From Dehalococcoidia bacterium (GTDB lineage Bacteria > Chloroflexota > Dehalococcoidia > Lucifugimonadales > UBA3495), in the NCBI GenBank assembly GCA_021295965.1, contig JAGWBI010000023.1, positions 33,692 to 73,449 on the forward strand: a DNA stretch of 39,758 bases, in the 5' to 3' direction. Under the pieces are notes generated by a model. That model did not search any database. It was not told the DNA's origin and was given only the letters and a program-made list of their open reading frames with translations. The first letter of the stretch is position 1, and each line of letters opens with the position of its first letter. Below, in pieces: positions 7,314 through 15,359 of the stretch. The translations under genes and the position numbers were made by a program.

Positions 7314-8165
7314 ATGCCCAGACTCGAAGGTAAAACCGCAATCGTCACCGGCGCCAGCCGTGGTATCGGCGCCGAGATCAGCCGCCTTTTCGCCTCAGAA
7401 GGCGCCCGCGTCATCTGCGCCGCCCGCACCGTTAACGAGGGCGATCATCCCCTGGAGGGTTCCCTCTCCAAGACCATCGCCGACATCAAGGAAGCCGGCG
7501 GCGAGGCCACGGCGGTTGCGGCCAACATTTCCCTGCCCGAAGACTGCGAGCGGCTCGTCGAGGAAGCCCGCAGCATCTATGGCCCGGTTGACGTGCTGGT
7601 CAACAATGCCGCCCTCACCTACTACCTGCCCATCAAGGACTTTCCCGTCAACCGTTGGATGCGATCCTGGGCGGTTAACTTCCACGCCCCTTTCATCCTG
7701 AGCCAACTCGTGCTGGGCGGCATGATTGAACGACGGTCGGGCAGTATCGTCAACATCTCATCAGGCGCGGCGGTCGGTCCGGGCCGTGGGCCCTACACCA
7801 CGCCGGCCAACAACGGCACCTGCTACGGGGCCGAGAAGGCGGCGTTGGAACGATTTTCCCAGGGCCTGGCCCAGGAAGTGTACGACTACGGCATATCCGT
7901 CTCAGCAGTATCGCCGTCGCTGGTGGTGCCTACCCCCGGCACCGTTTTCCATCATTTGGTGGAAGGGATGGACGACCCGCGGGGCGAGCCGCCCGAACTT
8001 CTCGCCAAAGCCACGCTCCTTCTCGCCTCCGAGCCGGCGGACAAGGTCACTGGGCGTGTGTGTTACAGCCAGCAGATCCTCCTGGAATTCGGCTGGATCT
8101 CCGAAGGCCGAGGCTGGGGTGTTGACGACACTAGAGGCCCCGGCAGCGGCTACAGCCAAATCTGA
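7314..8165 (+). CDS. SDR family NAD(P)-dependent oxidoreductase
   Basis: A classical short-chain dehydrogenase of 283 residues. It has the TGASRGIG cofactor loop near residue 13, NNAA in the middle, the NISSG serine segment and a YGAEK catalytic Tyr-Lys pair. A 15-residue insertion after the cofactor-binding strand (GDHPLEGSLSKT) and the long C-terminal tail resemble SDRs seen beside acyl-CoA genes. An AAGGAAGG ribosome site precedes the ATG. The next gene is an acyl-CoA dehydrogenase, then a crotonase, which suggests a role in fatty- or aromatic-acid CoA chemistry. Substrate not determinable. Confidence 0.9.
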   Translation: MPRLEGKTAIVTGASRGIGAEISRLFASEGARVICAARTVNEGDHPLEGSLSKTIADIKEAGGEATAVAANISLPEDCERLVEEARSIYGPVDVLVNNAALTYYLPIKDFPVNRWMRSWAVNFHAPFILSQLVLGGMIERRSGSIVNISSGAAVGPGRGPYTTPANNGTCYGAEKAALERFSQGLAQEVYDYGISVSAVSPSLVVPTPGTVFHHLVEGMDDPRGEPPELLAKATLLLASEPADKVTGRVCYSQQILLEFGWISEGRGWGVDDTRGPGSGYSQI

Positions 8166-8194
8166 CGCATACCGTGATAATATAGCGCAACCCC

Positions 8195-8224
8195 GCGAGA
8201 CCGCCACCCTGCGCTCGCAATGAC
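8195..8224 (+). repeat. Half-copy of GCGAG...CTCGCAATGAC element
   Basis: The stretch starts GCGAGACCGCCACCCTG and ends CGCTCGCAATGAC. It matches the right half of the elements at 16884-16981 and 37859-37958. It lies in the short gap just before the acyl-CoA dehydrogenase ribosome site. Confidence 0.6.
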
Positions 8225-8251
8225 AGGGACGCTCGCAATAGGAGTTCTACC

Positions 8252-9424
8252 ATGGAGTTCCAGTTCAGTACCGAAGACGCCGCATTCCAGAGCGAATTGC
8301 AGCAGTTCATCGCCGAAGAATACGTCCCGGAATGGGAATTGGGCGAACGGGGCTCCGGCGAGGAGAACTGGGAGCGTACCCTTGACGTGCGCCGCAAGCT
8401 GGCCGACCGGGGTTGGCTCACCATGCACTGGCCGGAAGAGTACGGCGGCCAGAAGGCGTCTCCGGTGCGCACGGCCATCTTCAACGAAGCGATGACCTAC
8501 CACCGCGCGCCCGGCCGGGACAACTTCGGCGTCCGAATGATGGGCGCGACCCTCATGATCCACGGCACCGACGAACAGAAGGCCGAGCACCTGCCCCCGG
8601 TGGCCAAGGGCGAAGTCCAGTGGTGCCAGGGCTACAGCGAACCCGAATCCGGTTCCGACCTGGCGTCCCTCAGCACCCGCGCCATCCGCGACGGCGACGA
8701 GTTCGTCGTCAACGGCAGCAAAATCTGGACCTCCATGGGACACCGGGGCGACTGGATAATGCTCCTCACCCGCACCGACACCGACGCGCCCAAGCACCGT
8801 GGCATCAGCTTCTTCTTGGTGGACATGAAGACGCCGGGCATCGAGGTGCGCCCCATCATCAACATGGGTGGCCGCCACGAGTTCAATCAGATCATATTCG
8901 ACAACGTCCGCGTCCCGGCACGCAACATCGTCGGCGAGGAAAATCGCGGCTGGTACGTCGCGGTGACGCTGCTGGACTTCGAGCGTTCCGGCATCGACTA
9001 CTCGGCGGCGGCCCGCCGCCACCTGGACGACACGCGCCAGTGGGCCGACGACGCCCGGCGCAACGGCCAGCCGCTGAGCCAGGAACCGTGGGTCCGCAAT
9101 GCCCTGGCCGACCGCTACATTGAGACTGAGGTGGCCCGCCTGATCGCCTACAACGTTGCGTGGATGCAAGGCGAGGGCCTGGTTCCTAACAAGGAAGCGT
9201 CCATGTCCAAGGTCTTCGGCAGCGAAACCGTGCAGCGCACCACCGCCTCCTGCCTGGAAATCATGGGCATGTACGGCGGCCTGCGCGACCAGAAGTGGAC
9301 GCCCATGGAAGCCGACATGCAGGAGCACTGGCTCCGCGCCTTCTCCCACACCATCGCCGCCGGCACCAGCGAAGTCCAGCGCAACATCATCGCCAGCCGA
9401 GGCTTGGGACTGCCCAGAGGATAG
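8252..9424 (+). CDS. Acyl-CoA dehydrogenase family protein
   Basis: A 390-residue FAD enzyme that introduces a double bond next to the thioester of an acyl-CoA. Domain order is normal: N-terminal helices, the middle beta domain with GYSEPESGSDLASL (FAD/substrate loop) and VNGSKIWTS, and the C-terminal helical domain with LLDFERSG and the terminal HTIAAGTSEVQRNIIA block that contacts FAD. An AATAGGAG ribosome-type site precedes the ATG. The enoyl-CoA hydratase-like gene starts 14 bases downstream, so both should be translated from one mRNA and act in sequence in a beta-oxidation-type route. Confidence 0.93.
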   Translation: MEFQFSTEDAAFQSELQQFIAEEYVPEWELGERGSGEENWERTLDVRRKLADRGWLTMHWPEEYGGQKASPVRTAIFNEAMTYHRAPGRDNFGVRMMGATLMIHGTDEQKAEHLPPVAKGEVQWCQGYSEPESGSDLASLSTRAIRDGDEFVVNGSKIWTSMGHRGDWIMLLTRTDTDAPKHRGISFFLVDMKTPGIEVRPIINMGGRHEFNQIIFDNVRVPARNIVGEENRGWYVAVTLLDFERSGIDYSAAARRHLDDTRQWADDARRNGQPLSQEPWVRNALADRYIETEVARLIAYNVAWMQGEGLVPNKEASMSKVFGSETVQRTTASCLEIMGMYGGLRDQKWTPMEADMQEHWLRAFSHTIAAGTSEVQRNIIASRGLGLPRG

Positions 9425-9438
9425 CAGGTGGATTCAAT

Positions 9439-10215
9439 ATGACGACGTCTCCCGTCCTTTACGCGATCACCCCAGAAGGCGTCGCCACCCTGACGCTGAA
9501 CAATCCGGAGCGGCGCAACGCGCTTTCGTCTCCAACCCTGGTCGAGTTGGAACGGTTACTTGCCCAAATCGCCGATGACCCGTCGGCACGAGTGGTGGTC
9601 TTCCGCTCGGAAGGCCCGGTCTTCAGCTCCGGCCACGACCTGAACGAGTTGGTCAACGCCGACGCCGAGGACTACACCGCTGTTTTCCAGGCCTGTATGC
9701 GGGTCATGGAGGCCATCCGCCTGCTGCCCAAGCCGGTCATCGCCCAGGTGCAGGGTCTCGCCACCGCCGCTGGTTGCCAGCTCGTAGCGACGTGCGACAT
9801 TGCCGTAGCTGCTGACACCGCCGCCTTCGCCACGCCGGGCGTCCAAATCGGACTCTTCTGCACTACGCCGGGCGTCGCCGTCGCCCGCTCGGTCATGCCC
9901 AAAAAGGCCATGGAAATGCTGCTCACCGGCCGGCCCATTTCCGCCCAGGAAGCGCTGGATTTCGGCCTCGTCAGTCGCATCGCCCCGGCGGAAGAGCTGG
10001 AAGGCCGGGTGATGGAACTGGCCAAACAGATCGCGTCGGCCAGCGCCCACACCCTCGCCCTGGGCAAGGCCGCCTTCTACCAACAGATCGAAATGGACCG
10101 CCCGTCGGCCTACCAGTTCGCCAGCAAGGTGATGGTGGATAACCTCCAGACTGACGACGCCAAAGAGGGCATATCGGCGTTTCTCGAGAAGCGCTCGCCG
10201 GTATGGACAACTTGA
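9439..10215 (+). CDS. Enoyl-CoA hydratase/isomerase family protein (ECHDC3-like)
   Basis: A crotonase-fold protein of 258 residues. The start chosen is the ATG at 9439, preceded by AGGTGG. An open frame extends further upstream but only as antiframe of the acyl-CoA dehydrogenase. Visible blocks are ERRNALSSPTLVELE, VFSSGHDLNEL (first oxyanion-hole strand), TAAGCQLVATCDI (second oxyanion loop) and LLTGRPISAQEALDFGLVSR. The block FATPGVQIGLFCTTPG has Gly where rat enoyl-CoA hydratase has catalytic Glu144, as in the ECHDC3 subgroup. Ordinary hydration is therefore doubtful, and another crotonase reaction may be catalysed. It sits next to the acyl-CoA dehydrogenase gene. Confidence 0.9.
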   Translation: MTTSPVLYAITPEGVATLTLNNPERRNALSSPTLVELERLLAQIADDPSARVVVFRSEGPVFSSGHDLNELVNADAEDYTAVFQACMRVMEAIRLLPKPVIAQVQGLATAAGCQLVATCDIAVAADTAAFATPGVQIGLFCTTPGVAVARSVMPKKAMEMLLTGRPISAQEALDFGLVSRIAPAEELEGRVMELAKQIASASAHTLALGKAAFYQQIEMDRPSAYQFASKVMVDNLQTDDAKEGISAFLEKRSPVWTT

Positions 10216-10233
10216 ACGACAACAGAGGCAATC

Positions 10234-10752
10234 ATGGCGCTGAAGGAATTCATCCAAGGGTCTTTTGACAACAACTGGGATTGGTTGGTCCGCTACGTGG
10301 ACGGTCTGACCCAGGAAGAGATTCAGTTCACCCCCAACGACCAGTGCCACTCTATCGGGTTTATCGTCTGGCACTACGGCCGGGCGTTGGACATGTGGGT
10401 CCAGTCGCTCGCCAAACAGGAGCCGCAGCTCTACGAGCGCGAGTGGGCCGAACGCCTCGGCTTCGCGCCGGAACCGATGAACGTCGGTTTTGGCTATACG
10501 GTCGAGGATCTCACCAATTGGAAATGTCCCGACAAAGCCCTGCTCATGGAGTACGCCGACGCCGCTCGCAACAACCTGCTGGACTTCCTCAGCGGCCACG
10601 ACGACGACTCACTGGTCAGCACTCAGATGACCAACCGCCGGGGCGAGAGCATGGCCGTGGCCGATATGTTCCGCCTGCTCATCTGGGAGGTCAACCAGCA
10701 CGGCGGGCAGGCCGGCTACCTGCGGGGAATGCAGCGGGGTCTGAACCAATAG
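10234..10752 (+). CDS. DinB family protein
   Basis: A 172-residue four-helix-bundle protein of the DinB/YfiT group. These use a His triad to bind a metal and act in detoxification or thiol-dependent transfer. Visible features are the CHSIGFIVWHYGRA segment with H47, typical of the second helix, and the late NQHGGQAGYLRG with the third histidine. It starts 18 bases after the crotonase gene. A palindromic repeat follows 19 bases after its stop. The enzyme activity cannot be predicted. Confidence 0.85.
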   Translation: MALKEFIQGSFDNNWDWLVRYVDGLTQEEIQFTPNDQCHSIGFIVWHYGRALDMWVQSLAKQEPQLYEREWAERLGFAPEPMNVGFGYTVEDLTNWKCPDKALLMEYADAARNNLLDFLSGHDDDSLVSTQMTNRRGESMAVADMFRLLIWEVNQHGGQAGYLRGMQRGLNQ

Positions 10753-10771
10753 AGAATCACTTCAGAACCGG

Positions 10772-10799
10772 GTAGGGGCGAATAATCATTCGCCCCTAC
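10772..10799 (+). repeat. Modular palindrome, GAAT core
   Basis: A near-perfect hairpin with 12-base arms GTAGGGGCGAAT and ATTCGCCCCTAC around a 4-base AATC loop. It starts 20 bases after the DinB gene stop. It is the same unit as at 33658 and related to those at 23845 and 34751. It may act as a terminator or mRNA end-stabilising hairpin, but there is no T-run after it. Confidence 0.85.
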
Positions 10800-10826
10800 T
10801 TCTCTGTCACCGTCGGAGGCATCATC

Positions 10827-12011
10827 ATGGCTACCAATTCCTTGCAATACCGCTACAACCCTCTTCACCAGGACATCGTCTGCTCCGAAACCGCCATCAA
10901 CGACCTGCCGGCCGTGGTTGACAGCCTGGGCGCCAGCCGGGCCATGATCACCTGCGGTCCCACCATCCTGGCCGCCTGCGACGTGGTGCCACGGGTGCAG
11001 GAAGCCCTCGGCTCGCGCTACGTCGGCACCTACTCCGGCGTACAGCCCCACTCGCCGGTGGACACCGTGGAGGCCGGCGCGGCAATGGCCCAGGAAACCC
11101 AGCCCGATATCTTCATCAGCGTCGGCGGCGGCAGCACCCATGACACCACCAAGGCCATTGCGACGTTGCAGGCCGAGGGCGGGGACATCCGCGACTACGC
11201 CATCATCTTCGAGCCCCCGGACAAGATCACTGTGCCGCCCACGCCGGCTCCCAAGCTGCCCATTCTCAGCGTTCCCACCACCATGGGCTGCGCCGAGTTC
11301 AGCCGCGGCGGCGGCGGGATCACCGATCACCAGCAGGGTCGCAAGTTGAGCATCGCCGGCGACGGCGTTACGCACCGCACCGTCATAATCGATGGGCAGG
11401 CATTGGCGACTACGCCGCTGCGCATCCTGGTCTCCACTGCCATCGGCCAACTTCGCATCGCCATCGAAACGGTGTACTCCACCGGACACAACCCCATCGG
11501 CGACGGCATGGCATTGCACGCCATCCGGCTGCTCTTCGAGAACCTGCCGCGCTGTCAGCACGGCGACATTGACACCCTGCTCGCCACCAAGACCGCGTGC
11601 GCCATGGCGTCCCTGGGCTCCTTCGGCGGCTTGGGACTGAACACTGCGACCTGCCACCACGTGGGCGGACTTTACGACGTTCCCCACGGCGAGGCCAACG
11701 CCATCCTGCTCCCCCATTCTATGCGCTACAACCTGGACGCCTGCGCCGACCGCCAGCGCCTCATCGCCGAGGCCATCGGGGTTGCCAATAGCACGATGAC
11801 CGACGAGGAAGCCGGCCTGGCCGCCGCCGATGCGGTGGACGAGCTATGCCGTGAACTGGAATTGCCCCGCACCCTGCGGGAAGCGGGCGTCCCCGAAGAC
11901 GGTCTGGAATACATCGCCACGGCCACCCTACAGGACCGCAGCCTCAGCACCAATCCCAAGACCATCACCGACGCCGGGCCGATCATGGAGGTGCTGCGGG
12001 CGGCTTACTGA
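10827..12011 (+). CDS. Iron-containing ADH-fold / maleylacetate reductase-like protein with degenerate metal site
   Basis: A 394-residue protein of the group III (iron) alcohol dehydrogenase superfamily, closest in style to maleylacetate reductases, which reduce maleylacetate to 3-oxoadipate in aromatic degradation. The cofactor-binding ISVGGGSTHDTTKA and LPILSVPTTMGCAEFS blocks are clear. In the metal region, the Asp and His of the usual GMDALTHAIEA motif correspond to G207 and I211 (sequence AIGQLRIAIE). The first His of the later motif corresponds to T273. Only H277 (catalytic-type) and H287 (HGEANAILLPH) remain. Maleylacetate reductases also lack the metal, which fits. A GGAGG ribosome site precedes the ATG. 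The start follows a palindromic repeat. Confidence 0.85.
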   Translation: MATNSLQYRYNPLHQDIVCSETAINDLPAVVDSLGASRAMITCGPTILAACDVVPRVQEALGSRYVGTYSGVQPHSPVDTVEAGAAMAQETQPDIFISVGGGSTHDTTKAIATLQAEGGDIRDYAIIFEPPDKITVPPTPAPKLPILSVPTTMGCAEFSRGGGGITDHQQGRKLSIAGDGVTHRTVIIDGQALATTPLRILVSTAIGQLRIAIETVYSTGHNPIGDGMALHAIRLLFENLPRCQHGDIDTLLATKTACAMASLGSFGGLGLNTATCHHVGGLYDVPHGEANAILLPHSMRYNLDACADRQRLIAEAIGVANSTMTDEEAGLAAADAVDELCRELELPRTLREAGVPEDGLEYIATATLQDRSLSTNPKTITDAGPIMEVLRAAY

Positions 12012-12025
12012 TTCCGTGATGGGCA

Positions 12026-12619
12026 CTAACCTAGTTGGAAGATCGGTTTATCAGGTATCAGGATCACATGTACACTCGTCGATTCCGCGAGTTCTTGACC
12101 CTGCGGGCTGATGTGGCAGCCAACGGCGTAAGAGAAAGCCGGGCAATTGAAGATGCTGCTTAATGCGTCGGCTGAGCGGCAAGCATTGAGCACGTCAGTT
12201 TCGTTGATACGATAGCGACGCTGTATTGCCACCGCCTGGGTCGGCGCCTTGTCCCAGTCTCGACCGTTTCTGAACCGGCGGCGCTGATGCGAGTCAAGGC
12301 TGCCCGACGTGCTTGCCTCCAATTCAATTTCGGCCCAATCCAACCCGTAAAACAACAGGTCGCTGTTCAGGGCTGCGTAGTCGGTGGCCGAAACGCGCTT
12401 CCCAAGAAAATCTTCTTCAGTACCGTCATCGCCAACGCAGACCACCCCGTCAACGAAAACGTAGTATTCCGGTTCCTGGCCGGGCGATTGGAAGCTGCAC
12501 TTCTCCACGCCGCGCAGACGGTACATCGAGAGTTCCACGACTATGTCATGGATGGCCTCCTTTCGCACGTAGCGGTTGAATTGGTAGGTGTCAATGCGGT
12601 CCACGATTAGGGCGCACAT
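12026..12619 (-). CDS. Hypothetical protein, minus strand
   Basis: A 197-residue protein I do not recognise. The ATG at 12619 is chosen because GGAGG lies 6 bases upstream on the minus strand and the protein then starts MCALIVDRIDTYQFNRYVRK. It looks like a real soluble protein: strand-like N-terminus with repeated acidic and aromatic residues (EPEYYVFVDGVVCVGDDG), then a mixed helical C-terminal half with DVLNACRSADALSS. There is no signal peptide or membrane segment. It lies 37 bases downstream of the S9 peptidase on the same strand and ends 14 bases from the convergent reductase stop. Its codon use looks less GC-rich than its neighbours, which may point to later acquisition. Confidence 0.6.
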   Translation of the reverse strand: MCALIVDRIDTYQFNRYVRKEAIHDIVVELSMYRLRGVEKCSFQSPGQEPEYYVFVDGVVCVGDDGTEEDFLGKRVSATDYAALNSDLLFYGLDWAEIELEASTSGSLDSHQRRRFRNGRDWDKAPTQAVAIQRRYRINETDVLNACRSADALSSIFNCPAFSYAVGCHISPQGQELAESTSVHVILIPDKPIFQLG

Positions 12620-12656
12620 AAGTCCTCCGCTCCGGCCACAGGCGCGGCGCTTGCAA

Positions 12657-14642
12657 TCAGGGCAGGTTCTCAATCTCCACTGGCTCCACCGCATCGGCCA
12701 GCTCGAACCCGAACACCCGAGAGTAGAAGTACAGCTCCGCTTCCAGCGCCCGCTTGATGTTCTCGGCGCGACGGAACCCGTGCTGCTCGCCCTCGAAGGG
12801 TAGATAAGCGCATGGCAGTCCCTTGGTTCGCACCGCGTCGAACATCATCTCGGCCTGGTTCGGCGGGACGATCTGATCCTCCAAACCCTGCAACAGGATG
12901 ATGGGACACGACAATCCGTCGGTGTGATTGATTGGTGAGCGAAGCCGGTAGGTGTCGGCCCCCTCGGGATACGGCGCCACCAGCCGGTCCAGGTAGCGCG
13001 ACTCGAACTTGTGCGTGTCGGCAGCCAGCGCGGTTAGGTCGGAGACGCCGTAATAGCTGGCCCCGGCGGCGAACACGTTGCGGAAGGTCAGCGCGGCCAG
13101 CGTGGTATAACCCCCGGCGCTGCCGCCACGGATCGCCAGTCGCGAACCGTCGGCCAGGCCCTGATGCACTAGGTGCAGCGCGGCGTTGGCGCAGTCGTCC
13201 ACGTCAACCACGCCCCAGTTCCCGTTGAGCAGCTGCCGGTACGTCCGCCCGTAACCGACGCTGCCGCCATAGTTCACATCCACCACCGCAAAACCCCGGC
13301 TGGTCCAATGCTGGATCGACAGATCAAGCGCGCCCGACGCCGCTCCCGTCGGCCCTCCGTGGCTCAACGTCAGCAGTGGCGGCAAATGTCCGGCCGGCGT
13401 CTGGTAGGCTGGGTTGCGCGGCGCGTAGTAGAGAGCGTAGGCCGGGCGCCCGTCGGTGGACGGGAACTCAATGGTCTGCGCTGGCGATATGTACTCGTCC
13501 GCTACATTCACGGACGCCGACTGCCGCAGCGTTTCCCAGCTCCCGTCGCGCAGGTTCACCCGCATCAGCGATAGCGGTCGCCCGGCGTCTCCGGCGATCA
13601 CCAAGGCGGTATCGCCCGAAACCGCCAGGTCCCCCCGCCCCATTTCCCCAGCCGGCACGTTCAACGGGGCCAACGTCCCACTATCGGGGTTGAGCAGATT
13701 CAGCGACCAGGCTCCCCGCCGGTTCACCGAACACACGATATCGCCGTTCCCGGCGAACCCGTAGGTTCGCGATGCAAACGCCCACTGCGGCCGGCCGTAT
13801 TCAGCGTCGTCGGGATGTAGCGCCTGTTGCACCCCATCAACGACGCGATACAGGTTCCACCATCCCGATTGTTCGGAAACGTAGTGCAGCACGCCAGCCG
13901 GCGACCACTCCGGCTGGAAAACAGACAGGCTCTCCCCGCCGGCGACCAGCGTGGCCTCGCCCAACGATCCGTCGTCAAGCACTGGGGCCGTCCACAGGTG
14001 CGTCCCATCCCAGGGCATGTTGGGATGGTTCCACGACAGCCACGCCAGCGTGCTCCCGTCGGGGCTCAACCGGGGCGACGACACGAAATCCCAGCCGTCG
14101 AACAACACCGCCTGCTCGCCGTTCCCGTCGGCGGGCACGGCGGCGATGGCGTTGATGATGTTGTCCGGGTCGGTATGGTCCTCCCGCACGCAGATCAGGC
14201 GGTTGCGAGCGCGATCCGGCACGGCGTCGGCGTATCGCAACGGAGCCTCCGGCGTGATCGCCTGCGGTTCGCCGCCGGCATCCAGCCGATAGATGCGCTG
14301 GTCGCCAAAGTTGGAGAACCACACCATGCTGCCATCGACAATCCACGCGCCGCCGCCGTACTCATGGACGCGGGTCCGCGCGTTGAACGGCGGCGGGTTG
14401 ACATCGGCCACAGTCCCATCCGACTCACGACGGACGATAACGTAGCGTCCCCCTTCGGAGGGTCGGGACTCGGTCCACAGAATGGCGTCCCCTTCGATGG
14501 CAACGCTGCTGATGCCGATCGACTCCGCCACAGTGGCGTCGGCAGTGATGGGGGAACGCCACGAACCATAGGGCGCGACAACAGGATGGGCGGTAGTCAA
14601 GGCGAAAACTCCGGAGACGAAAAGGTCAATCCCTCGTATCAT
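12657..14642 (-). CDS. S9 family peptidase (prolyl oligopeptidase-type)
   Basis: A serine peptidase of about 661 residues that cleaves small peptides, probably releasing dipeptides or acylated residues. An N-terminal seven-bladed propeller region (WFSNFGDQRIYRLD, SPRLSPDGSTLAWLSW, FQPEWSPAGVLHYVS) precedes an alpha/beta-hydrolase domain. Catalytic residues are S508 in RGGSAGGYTT, D589 in LEDQIVPPNQ and H621 in EGEQHGFR. LSHGGPTG forms the oxyanion region. ATG at 14642 is taken as start. A TTG at 14660 adds six residues, and the homologous part only begins at about VVAPYGSWRSPI. There is no convincing signal peptide, so it is probably cytoplasmic. The orphan minus-strand gene follows in the same transcription unit. 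Confidence 0.92.
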   Translation of the reverse strand: MIRGIDLFVSGVFALTTAHPVVAPYGSWRSPITADATVAESIGISSVAIEGDAILWTESRPSEGGRYVIVRRESDGTVADVNPPPFNARTRVHEYGGGAWIVDGSMVWFSNFGDQRIYRLDAGGEPQAITPEAPLRYADAVPDRARNRLICVREDHTDPDNIINAIAAVPADGNGEQAVLFDGWDFVSSPRLSPDGSTLAWLSWNHPNMPWDGTHLWTAPVLDDGSLGEATLVAGGESLSVFQPEWSPAGVLHYVSEQSGWWNLYRVVDGVQQALHPDDAEYGRPQWAFASRTYGFAGNGDIVCSVNRRGAWSLNLLNPDSGTLAPLNVPAGEMGRGDLAVSGDTALVIAGDAGRPLSLMRVNLRDGSWETLRQSASVNVADEYISPAQTIEFPSTDGRPAYALYYAPRNPAYQTPAGHLPPLLTLSHGGPTGAASGALDLSIQHWTSRGFAVVDVNYGGSVGYGRTYRQLLNGNWGVVDVDDCANAALHLVHQGLADGSRLAIRGGSAGGYTTLAALTFRNVFAAGASYYGVSDLTALAADTHKFESRYLDRLVAPYPEGADTYRLRSPINHTDGLSCPIILLQGLEDQIVPPNQAEMMFDAVRTKGLPCAYLPFEGEQHGFRRAENIKRALEAELYFYSRVFGFELADAVEPVEIENLP

Positions 14643-14704
14643 ACATTCGCGGTCTCCCAATTGTCATGAAAGTTCCGCTGACACCGGGCAATCCCACCAT
14701 CCCT

Positions 14705-14731
14705 GTCATTCCGGCGTTCACCGGAATCCAG
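14705..14731 (+). repeat. GTCATTCCGGC hairpin repeat, copy 1
   Basis: Starts GTCATTCCGGCG and ends ACCGGAATCCAG, with CATTCCGG-type arms pairing across a short loop. First of four related copies in 650 bases. Confidence 0.75.
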
Positions 14732-14812
14732 TAGTGTTTCCAGGCTTCCAACGCGCCCTTGGCGTGCCGGAAGCGGCGGATTATCAACCGAACCACCTAA
14801 TACGGAACGCTA

Positions 14813-14953
14813 TCGCGTGACCAGGGCCTTTCCAAAGTTAATCCGTCATTCCGGCGAAAGCCGGAATCCAGGACATCCTGAGCACAACGGCCTTCTGACG
14901 GTTTGGGGCGGAAGACCGCTATTCGTGACTTTGGAAAGGCCCTGTCGCGTGAC
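14813..14953 (+). mobile_element. MITE-like element with 17-bp TIRs and 9-bp target duplication
   Basis: The element proper is 14822-14944 (123 bp). Its ends are exact 17-bp inverted repeats, CAGGGCCTTTCCAAAGT at 14822-14838 and its complement at 14928-14944. It is flanked on both sides by the same 9 bases, TCGCGTGAC (14813-14821 and 14945-14953), which is what a transposase that duplicates a 9-bp target leaves. It has no room for a transposase, so it must have been moved in trans. It carries one copy of the GTCATTCCGGC hairpin repeat inside. The transposase family is not identifiable from the ends alone; 9-bp duplications are known for several IS4- and IS5-type groups. Confidence 0.82.
14845..14871 (+). 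repeat. GTCATTCCGGC hairpin repeat, copy 2 (inside MITE)
   Basis: Arms ATTCCGGC (14848-14855) and GCCGGAAT (14860-14867) pair perfectly around a 4-base loop. The copy ends with TCCAG, like the others. It lies inside the 123-bp MITE. Confidence 0.8.
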
Positions 14954-15270
14954 ACCCGCCCCTTGCATACCAGCACATCAGTTCGCTACACTATACCCCA
15001 CGCGTAAGGCAGCAAGCCCAAGGCCACAGCCCATCTGCCTTAATCACATCTGAATATCGGGTTCTCAGGGGTTCAGGTAACACGGCCAACCGCTGTCCGC
15101 CCACGGTCGGAGATACGCCCGCGGCGTGTCGCATCTGCGACCGTAGGCGTGCAGCACGTCGGATTTCATGCACCGCTGGCTATCGCAAAGGCCGGTTCAT
15201 TCCCCGGTACCGCATAGACCAGTACGGCGCCGCTCCGTCCGTCACGGCGGGGCAACCGCGCCTTACCCCC

Positions 15271-15297
15271 GTCATTCCCGCAAACGCGGGAATCCAG
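15271..15297 (+). repeat. GTCATTCCCGC hairpin repeat, copy 3
   Basis: Arms ATTCCCGC (15274-15281) and GCGGGAAT (15286-15293) pair perfectly. Compared with copy 2, two bases in each arm changed together, so the pairing is kept while the sequence differs. Confidence 0.8.
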
Positions 15298-15310
15298 GAA
15301 CATGACTTTC

Positions 15311-15359
15311 GTCATTTCGGCGGAAGTCACGGATGCGCCTTTGGCGTGCCGGAATCCAG
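15311..15359 (+). repeat. GTCATTTCGGC hairpin repeat, copy 4, with insertion
   Basis: The left end GTCATTTCGGC and the right end GCCGGAATCCAG match the other copies, but about 26 extra bases separate the arms. The inserted part contains GCGCCTTTGGCGTG, also seen next to copy 1. Confidence 0.6.

Noticed and set aside
9295-9438. N-terminal extension of the crotonase frame
   Set aside because: It overlaps the acyl-CoA dehydrogenase C-terminus in another frame. AGGTGG and homology support 9439.
14817-15053. Small open frame translating as RHSGESRNPG
   Set aside because: This is the well-known translation of GTCATTCCGGC-type repeat DNA, and it runs through the MITE.
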